Source of the DNA: Opitutaceae bacterium
GTDB lineage: Bacteria; Verrucomicrobiota; Verrucomicrobiia; Opitutales; Opitutaceae
Direction: 5' to 3'
NCBI GenBank assembly: GCA_002694885.1
Contig: NZNM01000019.1
Coordinates: 1 to 34,528, forward strand
Length of the DNA stretch: 34,528 bases
The notes beneath the pieces were generated by a model. That model did no database searches, was not told the origin of the DNA, and worked only from the letters and a program-made list of their open reading frames with translations. This document shows positions 25,172 to 32,479 of this stretch, piece by piece (the first letter of the stretch is position 1; each line of letters opens with the position of its first letter). The position numbers and the translations under genes are program-made.

Positions 25172-25729
25172 ATGTTAGAGATTCTTAAAGGCGCCGGCGT
25201 ATTTGTTTACCCGCTCATGCTCTGCTCTCTCGTGGGCGGATTTATAATATTCGAACGGCTGTTCGCTTTACGAAGAGCCGCGATCATCCCTGCCCACATA
25301 GTCGAGGGCATCGTGGAGGGCAGCCCTTCCGATGGTGGAGGGCGTTCTGCTTTGGGAAGAGTCATAGCCTATTGGAAGCGTCATGAGAAAGACGAAGGGG
25401 CCGTGCGAGCGTATGCTCGGCTGGAGGTCAATCGCATGGAGCGCGGGTTTGTTTTTCTGGAAATAATAATCGGGGCGGCTCCGTTGTTGGGATTGCTGGG
25501 AACGGTTACGGGGCTTGTTCAAGTATTTGGTAATGTTTCTCTCGATACAGGTATGCCCGATCCCTCTGCTTTTACTCAAGGAATCGCCTTGGCATTGACC
25601 ACAACGGTTATCGGTTTGGCTGTTGCCATACCTTGCTTGGTGGCCAATAGCTACTTGCAGCGCAAAGTGGAAACCTATGCCGTTCAGTTTGAGTCTCTTC
25701 TCGAGCAAATAGGCCTTAAGAACGTATGA
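25172..25729 (+). CDS. exbB: MotA/TolQ/ExbB proton channel family protein
   Basis: Inner-membrane subunit that forms a proton-conducting motor with an ExbD/TolR partner. The 185-residue protein has one hydrophobic segment near the N-terminus (GVFVYPLMLCSLVGGFIIFERL), a cytoplasmic stretch rich in charged residues, and two further segments (about 90-115 and 130-160). The family signature is present: FLEIIIGAAPLLGLLGTVTG and GIALALTTTVIGLAVAIPCLVANSY. Its stop overlaps the ExbD start in ATGA, so translation is coupled. ExbB and TolQ cannot be told apart with certainty; no tonB, tolA, tolB or pal gene is nearby. Confidence 0.88.
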   Translation: MLEILKGAGVFVYPLMLCSLVGGFIIFERLFALRRAAIIPAHIVEGIVEGSPSDGGGRSALGRVIAYWKRHEKDEGAVRAYARLEVNRMERGFVFLEIIIGAAPLLGLLGTVTGLVQVFGNVSLDTGMPDPSAFTQGIALALTTTVIGLAVAIPCLVANSYLQRKVETYAVQFESLLEQIGLKNV

Positions 25730-26121
25730 GTTTGCTGGCTCGCAGGCGCAGTAAAGCCAGCATCAATATCATCCCGCTAATGGATGTATTGACGATTTTG
25801 ATATTCTTTTTTCTCGTCAGCATGCAGTTCAAGGAAATGACTACGCTCAATTTGACATTGCCGAAAATCGAGTCAGCGGGGAGCAACGAATTTCCCGAGC
25901 GTATTCTAATCGGCATTGATGAGGAAGGGCAGATTTTTTTGGAAAACCAGCCGGTCCCGTTGAGCGAGTTGGAAGCCGTTTTGTCGAGAGTGTCGGAAGT
26001 ATCCAATGATGTGCCTGTCCTGGTTAAGGCCCATAATTTGACTCCCCTGCAGACCGTGACGGATGTTATGGATGCTTGCCGGCTCAACGGTCTGAGCAAG
26101 ATTCGATTGCAATCCAGGTGA
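25726..26121 (+). CDS. exbD: ExbD/TolR family biopolymer transport protein
   Basis: Single-pass partner of the ExbB-type channel. The 131-residue protein has a short cytoplasmic basic N-terminus (SLLARRRSKASINIIPLMD), one membrane helix with the proton-carrying Asp20 in PLMDVLTILIFFFL, and a periplasmic domain (about 45-131) with the usual alternating strand-helix pattern and the ending GLSKIRLQSR. The length is typical. The start overlaps the exbB stop by 4 bases. The energy-transducing partner (TonB or TolA) is not in the window, so it remains open which outer-membrane process is driven. Confidence 0.88.
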   Translation: MSLLARRRSKASINIIPLMDVLTILIFFFLVSMQFKEMTTLNLTLPKIESAGSNEFPERILIGIDEEGQIFLENQPVPLSELEAVLSRVSEVSNDVPVLVKAHNLTPLQTVTDVMDACRLNGLSKIRLQSR

Positions 26122-26151
26122 TGGGAGTGAGCGGCTGTTTTCCGGTAAATA

Positions 26152-26181
26152 GGCCGGGAACGTTTTCTGAAAACGCCGGTC
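26152..26181 (+). terminator. Hairpin after exbD, possible weak terminator
   Basis: GGCCGG and CCGGTC (one G-T pair) flank an inner perfect CGTTTT/AAAACG stem around CTG, with a 3-base bulge GAA on the 5' side. It lies 30 bases after the exbD stop. No run of T follows, so it is a poor intrinsic terminator and could be an RNA end-stabilising structure instead. Confidence 0.4.
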
Positions 26182-26279
26182 AGATTTGAGTTGCTCACCG
26201 AAACGTATCGGCTGCCACTTTTTACAATTGCTTATCTTAAATGGCTGAATTCAAATCCGAATTGACATTAGGCACTAAC

Positions 26280-26308
26280 TTGGCGTCCAATTTTCGAGTT
26301 GATATAGT
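26280..26308 (+). promoter_or_regulatory. Possible sigma-70 type promoter of the cytochrome b562-like gene
   Basis: TTGGCG (26280-26285) and TATAGT (26303-26308) are separated by exactly 17 bases. The -10 box matches the consensus at five of six positions and the -35 box at four. The start codon lies about 15 bases after the expected transcription start. Confidence 0.4.
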
Positions 26309-26329
26309 AACCTTAGCAAAAACCAGTTT

Positions 26330-26776
26330 ATGAAAAGACGTACCCTCATTGTTACCTTGGCTTTGGCCATTGCCATGTTGCCATCCATTCAGGCCGACTC
26401 TCATGGAGGCGGTGACCACGTTCACACAGCGCTTGAAGATCAAATGAGCGCCATGAACAAGGCTTGGCGTTCAATCCGGCGTCAAATTAAAGATCCCGCC
26501 AAGAACGACTCGACTCTAGAGTACGTTGCCAAGGTCAAGAAAGCAGCTAAAAAGTCGGTAGAACTGACCCCGATTCTCGCCAAGGAGAAATCAGGAGCGG
26601 ACAAAAAGAATTTCATGACTGGCTACCAGAAGATGATGCAGAAAACGGTCGACATGATTGGCGATTTGGAAGCTGCTTTGAAGGCCGGTGACAATGCTAA
26701 AGCGGGAGAAATTGTGGGGAAGATCAACGATGCCCGCAAGAAGGGTCACGAAAAGTATAAGCCCTCGGACGATTAA
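26330..26776 (+). CDS. Cytochrome b562-like periplasmic four-helix protein
   Basis: A 148-residue exported protein. A signal peptide (MKRRTLIVTLALAIAMLPSI) is probably cut after QA at residue 22. The mature part aligns by eye with E. coli cytochrome b562: TALEDQMSAMNKAW with Met39 at the place of heme ligand Met7, and ARKKGHEKYKP with His140 at the place of ligand His102. There is no CxxCH, so heme would be bound without a covalent link. The four helices are rich in Lys and Ala. Small His-rich stretch HGGGDHVH follows the cleavage site. Function in the family is unclear (electron transfer is presumed). It is a single-gene unit with a promoter and a terminator of its own. Confidence 0.75.
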   Translation: MKRRTLIVTLALAIAMLPSIQADSHGGGDHVHTALEDQMSAMNKAWRSIRRQIKDPAKNDSTLEYVAKVKKAAKKSVELTPILAKEKSGADKKNFMTGYQKMMQKTVDMIGDLEAALKAGDNAKAGEIVGKINDARKKGHEKYKPSDD

Positions 26777-26809
26777 TTCGCATTCGATTTCTTGGATAAA
26801 TCACTTTCA

Positions 26810-26840
26810 GCCTGCCCATCTTGGGCAGGCTTTTTTATTT
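26810..26840 (+). terminator. Rho-independent terminator after the cytochrome b562-like gene
   Basis: A perfect 8-bp stem GCCTGCCC/GGGCAGGC with a 5-base ATCTT loop, followed by TTTTTTATTT. It lies 34 bases after the stop codon. Confidence 0.93.
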
Positions 26841-26874
26841 CCAGAAACTATAGTCGTTCGTAAGCTGTTGGCCA

Positions 26875-28137
26875 ATGTCTATGCAAATTCCGTATGGTGA
26901 AAGCCATGTCGATCTGGATCTTAGTGGCGTGAACGCCACCGTTGTTGAGCCGCGTTTCATCGAGGGGCTCGAGAATGAGGAATCGGGTTTTCTAGCGGCC
27001 TGTTCTAGCCCGATAGGATCGCCGCCTTTGGCTAATGTGGTTAAGCCTTCCGATCGAATAGCGGTCTGTATTCCGGATGCCACTAGACCTTTCCCGAGCG
27101 ATCGCGTTTTGCCCTGGCTGTTCGAGTACTTGTCCTTCCTTCCGATTGAAAATGTGGTTATTATCAATGGGACTGGTTCCCACCGCGGGAATACTCCTGA
27201 GGAGCTGGAGCGTATGGTGGGTAGTGAAATTTACGATAATTATCGCATCGTAAACCACAATGCTCACGATCCGAACACTCTGACCAAGGTGGGAAACTCT
27301 AGATTCGGATATCCCGTATATTTAAACCGTGAATACGTTGAAGCGGATAGGCGTATCTTGCTAGGGTTCATCGAACCGCATTTCATGGCAGGGTTTTCGG
27401 GTGGCTATAAGGCCGCCTTTCCAGGGGTGGCAGGTATTGACGCGATTATGCAGTACCACGGCGCCGGAGTTATCGGGGATCCCTTGAGTACTTGGGGAAA
27501 CTTGCAAAACAATCCGACCCAAGAACATGTCCGAGCGGGCGGTCAGCTTCTAGAAGCGGACTTTCTGATCAACGTCACTCTGAATCGAGACCGTGAGATA
27601 ACGCGCTATTTTTGCGGACATCCGATCGAGGCTCACGAAGCCGGCTGCGCCTACGTCAAGGAAAGCGCTATGGTTAGCTGCCAGGCGCCGTTCCCGATCG
27701 TAGTCACCAGCAACAATGGGTTTCCTTTGGATCAAAATCTCTACCAAGCCGTCAAGGGCATGTCAGCCGCCGCTCAAATCGTGGAAGAGGGTGGAATGAT
27801 TCTCGTGGCTTCCGAGTGTCGCGACGGTTTTCCTGAGCATGGGAATTACCGCAAACTGCTTTTCGAGTACGATTCTCCCGATGCTTTGCTGGAAGCGATT
27901 CACGAACCTGGATTTTCCGTATTCGATCAATGGCAAGTTCAGTTGCAGGCAATGATTTGCCAGAAAGCCCGAGTGGGCATCCAGTCCTCGATAGACTCGG
28001 ATGCATTGAGACAGGCTCATTTGATACCGGTCGATTCGATTAATGACGCATTGCGGGCCGAATTGGATCGAATTGGTAGGGATGTTCCAGTTGCCGTATT
28101 GCCTGAAGGTCCAGTCACCGTTCCCTATTTGCGCTAG
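26875..28137 (+). CDS. larA: LarA family (nickel pincer cofactor) 2-hydroxyacid racemase/epimerase
   Basis: The founding member, lactate racemase, uses a covalently bound Ni-pincer nucleotide; other members act on other 2-hydroxyacids. The 420-residue protein keeps the characteristic residues: His103 in NGTGSHRGNTPEE, His169 and Lys179 in EPHFMAGFSGGYKAAFPG (Lys179 is the cofactor-attachment position, ten residues after the His) and His195 in MQYHGAG. The DATRP motif at 68-72 is also present. The cofactor-building genes larB, larC and larE are not in the window, so they must lie elsewhere for it to work. Substrate cannot be assigned from sequence. A second ATG two codons in is an alternative start. 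Confidence 0.88.
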   Translation: MSMQIPYGESHVDLDLSGVNATVVEPRFIEGLENEESGFLAACSSPIGSPPLANVVKPSDRIAVCIPDATRPFPSDRVLPWLFEYLSFLPIENVVIINGTGSHRGNTPEELERMVGSEIYDNYRIVNHNAHDPNTLTKVGNSRFGYPVYLNREYVEADRRILLGFIEPHFMAGFSGGYKAAFPGVAGIDAIMQYHGAGVIGDPLSTWGNLQNNPTQEHVRAGGQLLEADFLINVTLNRDREITRYFCGHPIEAHEAGCAYVKESAMVSCQAPFPIVVTSNNGFPLDQNLYQAVKGMSAAAQIVEEGGMILVASECRDGFPEHGNYRKLLFEYDSPDALLEAIHEPGFSVFDQWQVQLQAMICQKARVGIQSSIDSDALRQAHLIPVDSINDALRAELDRIGRDVPVAVLPEGPVTVPYLR

Positions 28138-28234
28138 GGATTCATTTATAGCTTGGTACGGCCGGATAATTGCTCATTCTTTAGGCCACTCATAGACTTA
28201 CCCTTAATCCGAAAACCCGCTTGGGCCCGTTTTT

Positions 28235-28999
28235 ATGAAATTCGTTCGTACCTTAATTCTACCACTAGCCGTTTTGTTAATGTTTGCGTCGGTCGGGGCC
28301 GAAGATGGCCCTGTTTTCGAAATGCGGACCTACTACGCCAATGAAGGTAAGCTAGACGATCTCCTGACACGGTTTAGAGATCATACGGTGTCTTTGTTCG
28401 AGAAGCATGGCATGGAAAACGTCGGTTACTTTGTGCCGGAAAATAATCCAGATAGCATCCTTGTGTATTTCCTATCCTACCCGAGCCGCGATGCTAGAAA
28501 AGCATCCTGGAAAGGCTTTGTAAACGACCCTGACTGGAAAGGAGCATTCGCTGCTTCCAAAGTGAATGGAAAGCTCGTGGCCAAAGTGGAGAGCCAGTTC
28601 CTGATGCTTACGGACTACTCGCCCAAACTGCGGATTAAGAAATCCAAAAAACCGCGATTGTTCGAAATGCGAACCTACACGGCGGCGGAAGGGAAACTCT
28701 CCCATTTGGACTATAGATTTGCCAATGATACCATTCGGATCTTCGAAAAACATGGTATGACTAATGTCGCTTATTGGCATCCCATGTCGGACCAGGAAGG
28801 CCATGGAAACACTTTGATTTATCTGTTGGCGTATAAAGATTCCAAAGCTCATGAAAAGGCCTGGACCGGCTTCCGAGCTGATCCAGATTGGAAAGCGGCA
28901 GCGGCAAGATCTAAAGAGCGGGCGAATGGCGGGCTCTTAGTTAAAAATGGCGTTCAGTCTCAGATGCTAAAGTCCGTGGACTTTTCGCCCATGAGGTAG
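28235..28999 (+). CDS. Exported protein with two NIPSNAP domains
   Basis: A 254-residue protein with a signal peptide (MKFVRTLILPLAVLLMFASVGA). Two tandem NIPSNAP domains follow, at about 28-128 and 142-250. Each has the FEMRTY start (FEMRTYYANEGKLDDLLTRF and FEMRTYTAAEGKLSHLDYRF), a FEKHGM-NV centre and a W-x-F-DPDWK section, which points to an internal duplication. NIPSNAP domains have the dimeric alpha-beta barrel fold; their role in bacteria is unknown. Exported copies are frequent in Verrucomicrobiota and Planctomycetota as far as I recall. No lipoprotein Cys is seen, so the protein is probably periplasmic or secreted. Confidence 0.88.
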   Translation: MKFVRTLILPLAVLLMFASVGAEDGPVFEMRTYYANEGKLDDLLTRFRDHTVSLFEKHGMENVGYFVPENNPDSILVYFLSYPSRDARKASWKGFVNDPDWKGAFAASKVNGKLVAKVESQFLMLTDYSPKLRIKKSKKPRLFEMRTYTAAEGKLSHLDYRFANDTIRIFEKHGMTNVAYWHPMSDQEGHGNTLIYLLAYKDSKAHEKAWTGFRADPDWKAAAARSKERANGGLLVKNGVQSQMLKSVDFSPMR

Positions 29000-29066
29000 A
29001 CACCTGTTTCGTTCGCTCAGACTTTCCCGTATTCAATAATCGCATGCCGCATCCCGGCGGAATCTC

Positions 29067-30218
29067 TTGGTCGATAGCGACATACTAGTCACCTGCCCTA
29101 AAGCGTGCGCCGGCTACTTAAGCGAGGAGCTGGAGGAGTTGGGTTACCTAGTGACTCGGGTAGCGCCTGCTGGGGTGTTCACAAAGGGATCGCTACGCGA
29201 TTGCATGCGCCTGAATTTGCTCTTGCGAACGGGGCTTAGGGTGCTCTGGCAGATCGCGGATTTCAACGCTAGGGATGGGCAGCAGCTGTATAATAAGGCG
29301 GTCAAGATTCCTTGGGAGTCCTATATTCCGGCCGATGGCTACGTCTCTATCGGTTCCTCGGTAAGAAACGATACCATTCGGAACACGAAGTTCGCTGGAT
29401 TGCGTTTGAAAGACGCCATGGTCGATCGAATCAGAGATCGGAGAGGGAAACGTCCGGATACGGGAAACGATTCCGATAAGGCTAAGCTTTTCCTCTATTG
29501 GAGGGAGGAAGAGGTTAACATTTATTTGGATACGTCGGGAGTTCCGCTCAGCAATCGGGGCTATCGTGTTAGTCCTGGCAAGGCTCCGATGCGGGAGAAT
29601 CTAGCCGCTTCTGTGTTAAAGGCGACTCACTGGCACCCGGGTATCCCGCTCGTTAACCCTATGTGCGGGAGCGGCACCTTGGCCATTGAGGCGGCTCTCC
29701 AGGCATCCGGAAGGCCAGCAGGGCAATTGCGGGAAAATTTCGGATTCATGCACCTGGAAGGCTATCGCCCAGAGGAATTCGAGGCTGTAAAGAGCGGGTT
29801 GGATAAAGGAAGACCGGTTAAAGAATCGGCTCCCATTGTCGCGACCGATCGAGATCCAGAGGCGATCGAAGCGGCTCGTCGAAACGCTGAGCTCGCTGGT
29901 GTGGCTGATTCGATCCTGTTTTCCGTTTGCGACTTTCGCGAAACCGAGATGCCCGAGACCCCAGGCGTGGTTATTCTGAATCCAGAATATGGCGACAGAA
30001 TGGGTGACGAGAAAAAGCTGCTCCCCGTTTATCAAGCGATAGGGGACTTTTTTAAAAAGGACTGTTCCGGCTATTGGGGCTACGTTTTCACGGGTAACCG
30101 TTCTCTGGGGAAGCGCGTCGGTTTAAAGACTTCGAGGAAGATCGAGTTCTACAATGGCCCCATCGAGTGCAGGCTATTTGAGTACGAGCTCTATGCGGGA
30201 TCGCGGAATCCGAAGTAG
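29067..30218 (+). CDS. THUMP-domain class I SAM-dependent RNA methyltransferase (RlmL N-terminal/YpsC type)
   Basis: Probable 23S rRNA guanine-N2 methyltransferase, a 383-residue protein. The N-terminal region (about 1-165) carries ferredoxin-like and THUMP parts, with SDILVTCPKACAGYLSEELE and SSVRNDTIRNTKFAGLRLKDA. The Rossmann methyltransferase domain (about 180-383) has motif I PMCGSGTLAIEAAL near 198-211 and an acidic strand end ATDRDPEAIEAARRNA. Motif IV reads NPEYG at 305-309, where most relatives have NPPYG. The TTG start at 29067 has GGCGGAA upstream and gives the family N-terminus; no in-frame ATG fits. It lacks the second methyltransferase domain of E. coli RlmL. Confidence 0.85.
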   Translation: MVDSDILVTCPKACAGYLSEELEELGYLVTRVAPAGVFTKGSLRDCMRLNLLLRTGLRVLWQIADFNARDGQQLYNKAVKIPWESYIPADGYVSIGSSVRNDTIRNTKFAGLRLKDAMVDRIRDRRGKRPDTGNDSDKAKLFLYWREEEVNIYLDTSGVPLSNRGYRVSPGKAPMRENLAASVLKATHWHPGIPLVNPMCGSGTLAIEAALQASGRPAGQLRENFGFMHLEGYRPEEFEAVKSGLDKGRPVKESAPIVATDRDPEAIEAARRNAELAGVADSILFSVCDFRETEMPETPGVVILNPEYGDRMGDEKKLLPVYQAIGDFFKKDCSGYWGYVFTGNRSLGKRVGLKTSRKIEFYNGPIECRLFEYELYAGSRNPK

Positions 30219-30270
30219 AGCCATTTTGAGACAACCGATCCTTTGAATTAAGGATTTTCTGAGATTTAAT

Positions 30271-30807
30271 ATGGGTACTAATGCTACGAGTTTTTCCTGC
30301 CTTTCGCCTCAGTGTCGAGTCGAGGAAAGTCCGATTCACGGTAGCGGGTTATTTGCTAAAAACGATATCAGTAGAGATGACATTGTTGCTGTTAAGGGAG
30401 GATATATTTTTGACAGCAAGCAGTGGGCCGAGAAAGAGCGGCTGTTAGGTTCAGCCGAGATTCAAATAGCCAAGGATCTCTTTATCGCTCCTTCGTGCAT
30501 GGAGGAGAGAGAAGAATCGACGCTGTACTCAAATCATTCCTGCGACCCCAACATAGGGATACAGGGGCAGATCGTATTTGTGGCAATGAGAGATATTTCC
30601 ATGGGCGAAGAGTTGACTCACGATTGGGCTACAACAGACAACGGTGCCTAGTCGATGGATTGTCGCTGCGGCTCTTCCAAATGTCGGAAAACTGTTACGG
30701 GCCAAGATTGGAGGCTCGCGGAATTGCAGAATCGCTATGCAGGGTGGTTCGCTTGGCATATTCAGCGGGAGATTGATCTCCGGTGTCTCCAAGAACCTGA
30801 TGAGTAG
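30271..30807 (+). pseudogene. SET-domain protein interrupted by an in-frame TAG before the post-SET motif
   Basis: SET domains are usually protein lysine methyltransferases. The intact part (30271-30651, 126 residues) has the SET start VEESPIHGSGLFAKNDIS and the core NHSCDPNIG, followed by EELTHDW. A TAG at 30649-30651 stops translation. The same frame then continues, with no other break, as SMDCRCGSSKCRKTVTGQDW and onward to a TAG at 30805-30807. This second part contains the CxCx4C zinc-binding post-SET motif and the W that follow the SET core in intact relatives. Tyr normally precedes this region in relatives, so a TAC or TAT to TAG change is the simple explanation. The truncated protein lacks the post-SET cysteines and would probably be impaired. 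Confidence 0.75.
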
Positions 30808-30821
30808 GGCTTTTTTCCGCT

Positions 30822-30866
30822 GGAAAATTGTTGAAAGGGCTTTAAGACTGCGCCCTACAATTTTCC
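30822..30866 (+). promoter_or_regulatory. Long hairpin in the leader of metY
   Basis: A 10-bp arm GGAAAATTGT (30822-30831) pairs with ACAATTTTCC (30857-30866). Inside it AGGGC (30836-30840) pairs with GCCCT (30852-30856), with a 4-base bulge on the 5' side and an 11-base loop. It lies 42 bases before the metY start and 15 bases after the last SET stop. No run of T follows it. It could be a metY leader element or an RNA end structure of the SET gene. It does not resemble the SAM riboswitches I know well enough to name. Confidence 0.4.
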
Positions 30867-30907
30867 CTTGGGTTAAACCCGCTTAATCTTTAACCACTGC
30901 CTTCTCT

Positions 30908-32191
30908 ATGAAACTCGAAACGAAATGCCTCCACGCCGGTCAAGCGCCGGATCCGACTACTAACTCTAGAGCGGTTCCCGTTTACCGTACGTCTTCCTAC
31001 GTGTTCAACGATACTGAGCATGCAGCTAACCTATTCGCGCTTAAAGAATTGGGTAACATCTACTCTCGGATCATGAATCCGACCCAGGACGTTCTGGAGC
31101 AACGGGTAGCCCAACTAGAAGGCGGAGCAGCGGCCCTAGCGTTGTCCTCAGGTACGAGCGCCATTTTCTATTCAATTATCAATGTTGCCAAGGCTGGCGA
31201 CAACATTGTCTCGGCCAATAATTTATACGGCGGTACGTATACGCAATTCAATGACATCCTGCCTGACTTGGGTATCACGGTTAAGTTTGTAGATCCGAAT
31301 GATCCTGCGAATTTCGCTGAAGCGATAGACGAGAATACCAAAGCTCTCTTTTGCGAGACGGTCAGCAATCCAGGAGTGGATATTGCGGATCTGGAAGCGA
31401 TCGCCAATATCGCCCACGACAACGGCTTGCCCCTGATTGTGGATTCCACGTTTTCCACGCCTTATCTAACGCGCCCAATCGAGTTTGGGGCCGATATCGT
31501 AGTGCACTCCTTGACCAAATGGTTTGGCGGCCACGGTACAGGTATAGGTGGTGTCGTCGTCGATTCCGGCAAGTTCAATTGGGCCAATGGGAAATTCCCG
31601 CTCTATGACGAGCCGGATTCATCTTATCACGGCCTGCGTTGGGGCCACGATTTGCCTGAGCCATTGGCGCCTCTAGCTTTCATCTTAAGAATGCGTACTG
31701 TGCCCTTGCGAAATTTGGGTGCCTGCTTGGCCCCGGATAACGCCTGGATATTCCTGCAAGGGATAGAAACGCTGCCGTTGCGTATGGAACGCCACTGCTC
31801 GAATGCCAAGACCGTTGCCGAACATCTCGATGGCAAGGCCGGGGTCGAATGGGTTCGGTATCCAGGGCTCAACGACGAGAAGAGCGGAGCTTTGGCTGAC
31901 AAGTATCTCGATGGCAAGGGTGGCTCCATGGTGATATTCGGAATCAAAGGTGGAGCCGATGCGGGGTCCAAGTTTATTGATTCCCTAGAGCTTTTTAGCC
32001 ATTTAGCCAATGTAGGTGACGCTAAGAGTTTGGCTATTCATCCGGCGACCACTACGCACAGCCAGCTATCCGAAGAAGCCCAAAGCGCTGGAGGTATTAC
32101 TCCTGAACTCGTTCGTTTGTCGGTGGGTATCGAACATATTGACGATATCCTAGCCGATATCGATCAAGCTCTCGAGAAGGCGCTGGCATAG
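30908..32191 (+). CDS. metY: O-acetylhomoserine aminocarboxypropyltransferase (sulfhydrylase)
   Basis: PLP enzyme of the Cys/Met metabolism family that makes homocysteine from O-acetylhomoserine and sulfide. The 427-residue protein begins LETKCLHAGQAPDPTTNSRA and has YSRIMNPTQDVLEQRVAQLEGG, typical of the family. The PLP lysine is Lys204 in HSLTKWFGGHGTGIGG. The long section around 240-290 (LAFILRMRTVPLRNLGACLAP) is the insertion that marks MetY against the shorter cystathionine enzymes. It ends VRLSVGIEHIDDILADIDQAL. With cysK 9 kb upstream, the window holds both sulfide-fixing routes. A leader hairpin lies upstream. No metX is adjacent. Confidence 0.92.
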   Translation: MKLETKCLHAGQAPDPTTNSRAVPVYRTSSYVFNDTEHAANLFALKELGNIYSRIMNPTQDVLEQRVAQLEGGAAALALSSGTSAIFYSIINVAKAGDNIVSANNLYGGTYTQFNDILPDLGITVKFVDPNDPANFAEAIDENTKALFCETVSNPGVDIADLEAIANIAHDNGLPLIVDSTFSTPYLTRPIEFGADIVVHSLTKWFGGHGTGIGGVVVDSGKFNWANGKFPLYDEPDSSYHGLRWGHDLPEPLAPLAFILRMRTVPLRNLGACLAPDNAWIFLQGIETLPLRMERHCSNAKTVAEHLDGKAGVEWVRYPGLNDEKSGALADKYLDGKGGSMVIFGIKGGADAGSKFIDSLELFSHLANVGDAKSLAIHPATTTHSQLSEEAQSAGGITPELVRLSVGIEHIDDILADIDQALEKALA

Positions 32192-32268
32192 ACCAGCGCT
32201 TCAGCCTATTTCAAAAACTGGTGGTTTGTCTGAGATAGTGTCCAGTAGGTTGCTTCCCGTTCTTCAAA

Positions 32269-32302
32269 TGGTAGGGCTGACTGGGGACAGCCAGCCCTAC
32301 CA
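32269..32302. repeat. REP-like imperfect palindrome in the metY-nupG spacer
   Basis: A 34-base hairpin. The arms TGGTAGGGCTG and CAGCCCTACCA pair perfectly over 11 bp, then one A-C mismatch, then CTG/CAG around GGGA. There is no T run and its position (77 bases after metY, 178 before the transporter) is intergenic, as expected for a dispersed palindrome. Only one copy lies in this window. The remaining spacer (32192-32479) shows no credible gene. Confidence 0.5.
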
Positions 32303-32479
32303 TCTCCAAAGCATTCGAGATACGATTATGGACGCTCCCAAATCGTCTTTCGGTCTGAGCTTTGCCAAAGGGCTGATTCCTCCTCTCATAGGGCATTGCT
32401 CTAAAATGATACGATCTAGACAGCCGTTGTAAAACCTGCATGATCGCAATCTTTTCGTTGTACCCCTAACGTTTAAATT

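Noticed and set aside
30822-30866. A SAM riboswitch ahead of metY
   Set aside because: The conserved cores of the SAM riboswitches I know are not visible; only a hairpin is supported.
32211-32441. Overlapping plus- and minus-strand frames in the metY-nupG spacer
   Set aside because: Both cross the 34-base palindrome, show no family resemblance and have no start signal. They are better explained as non-coding.
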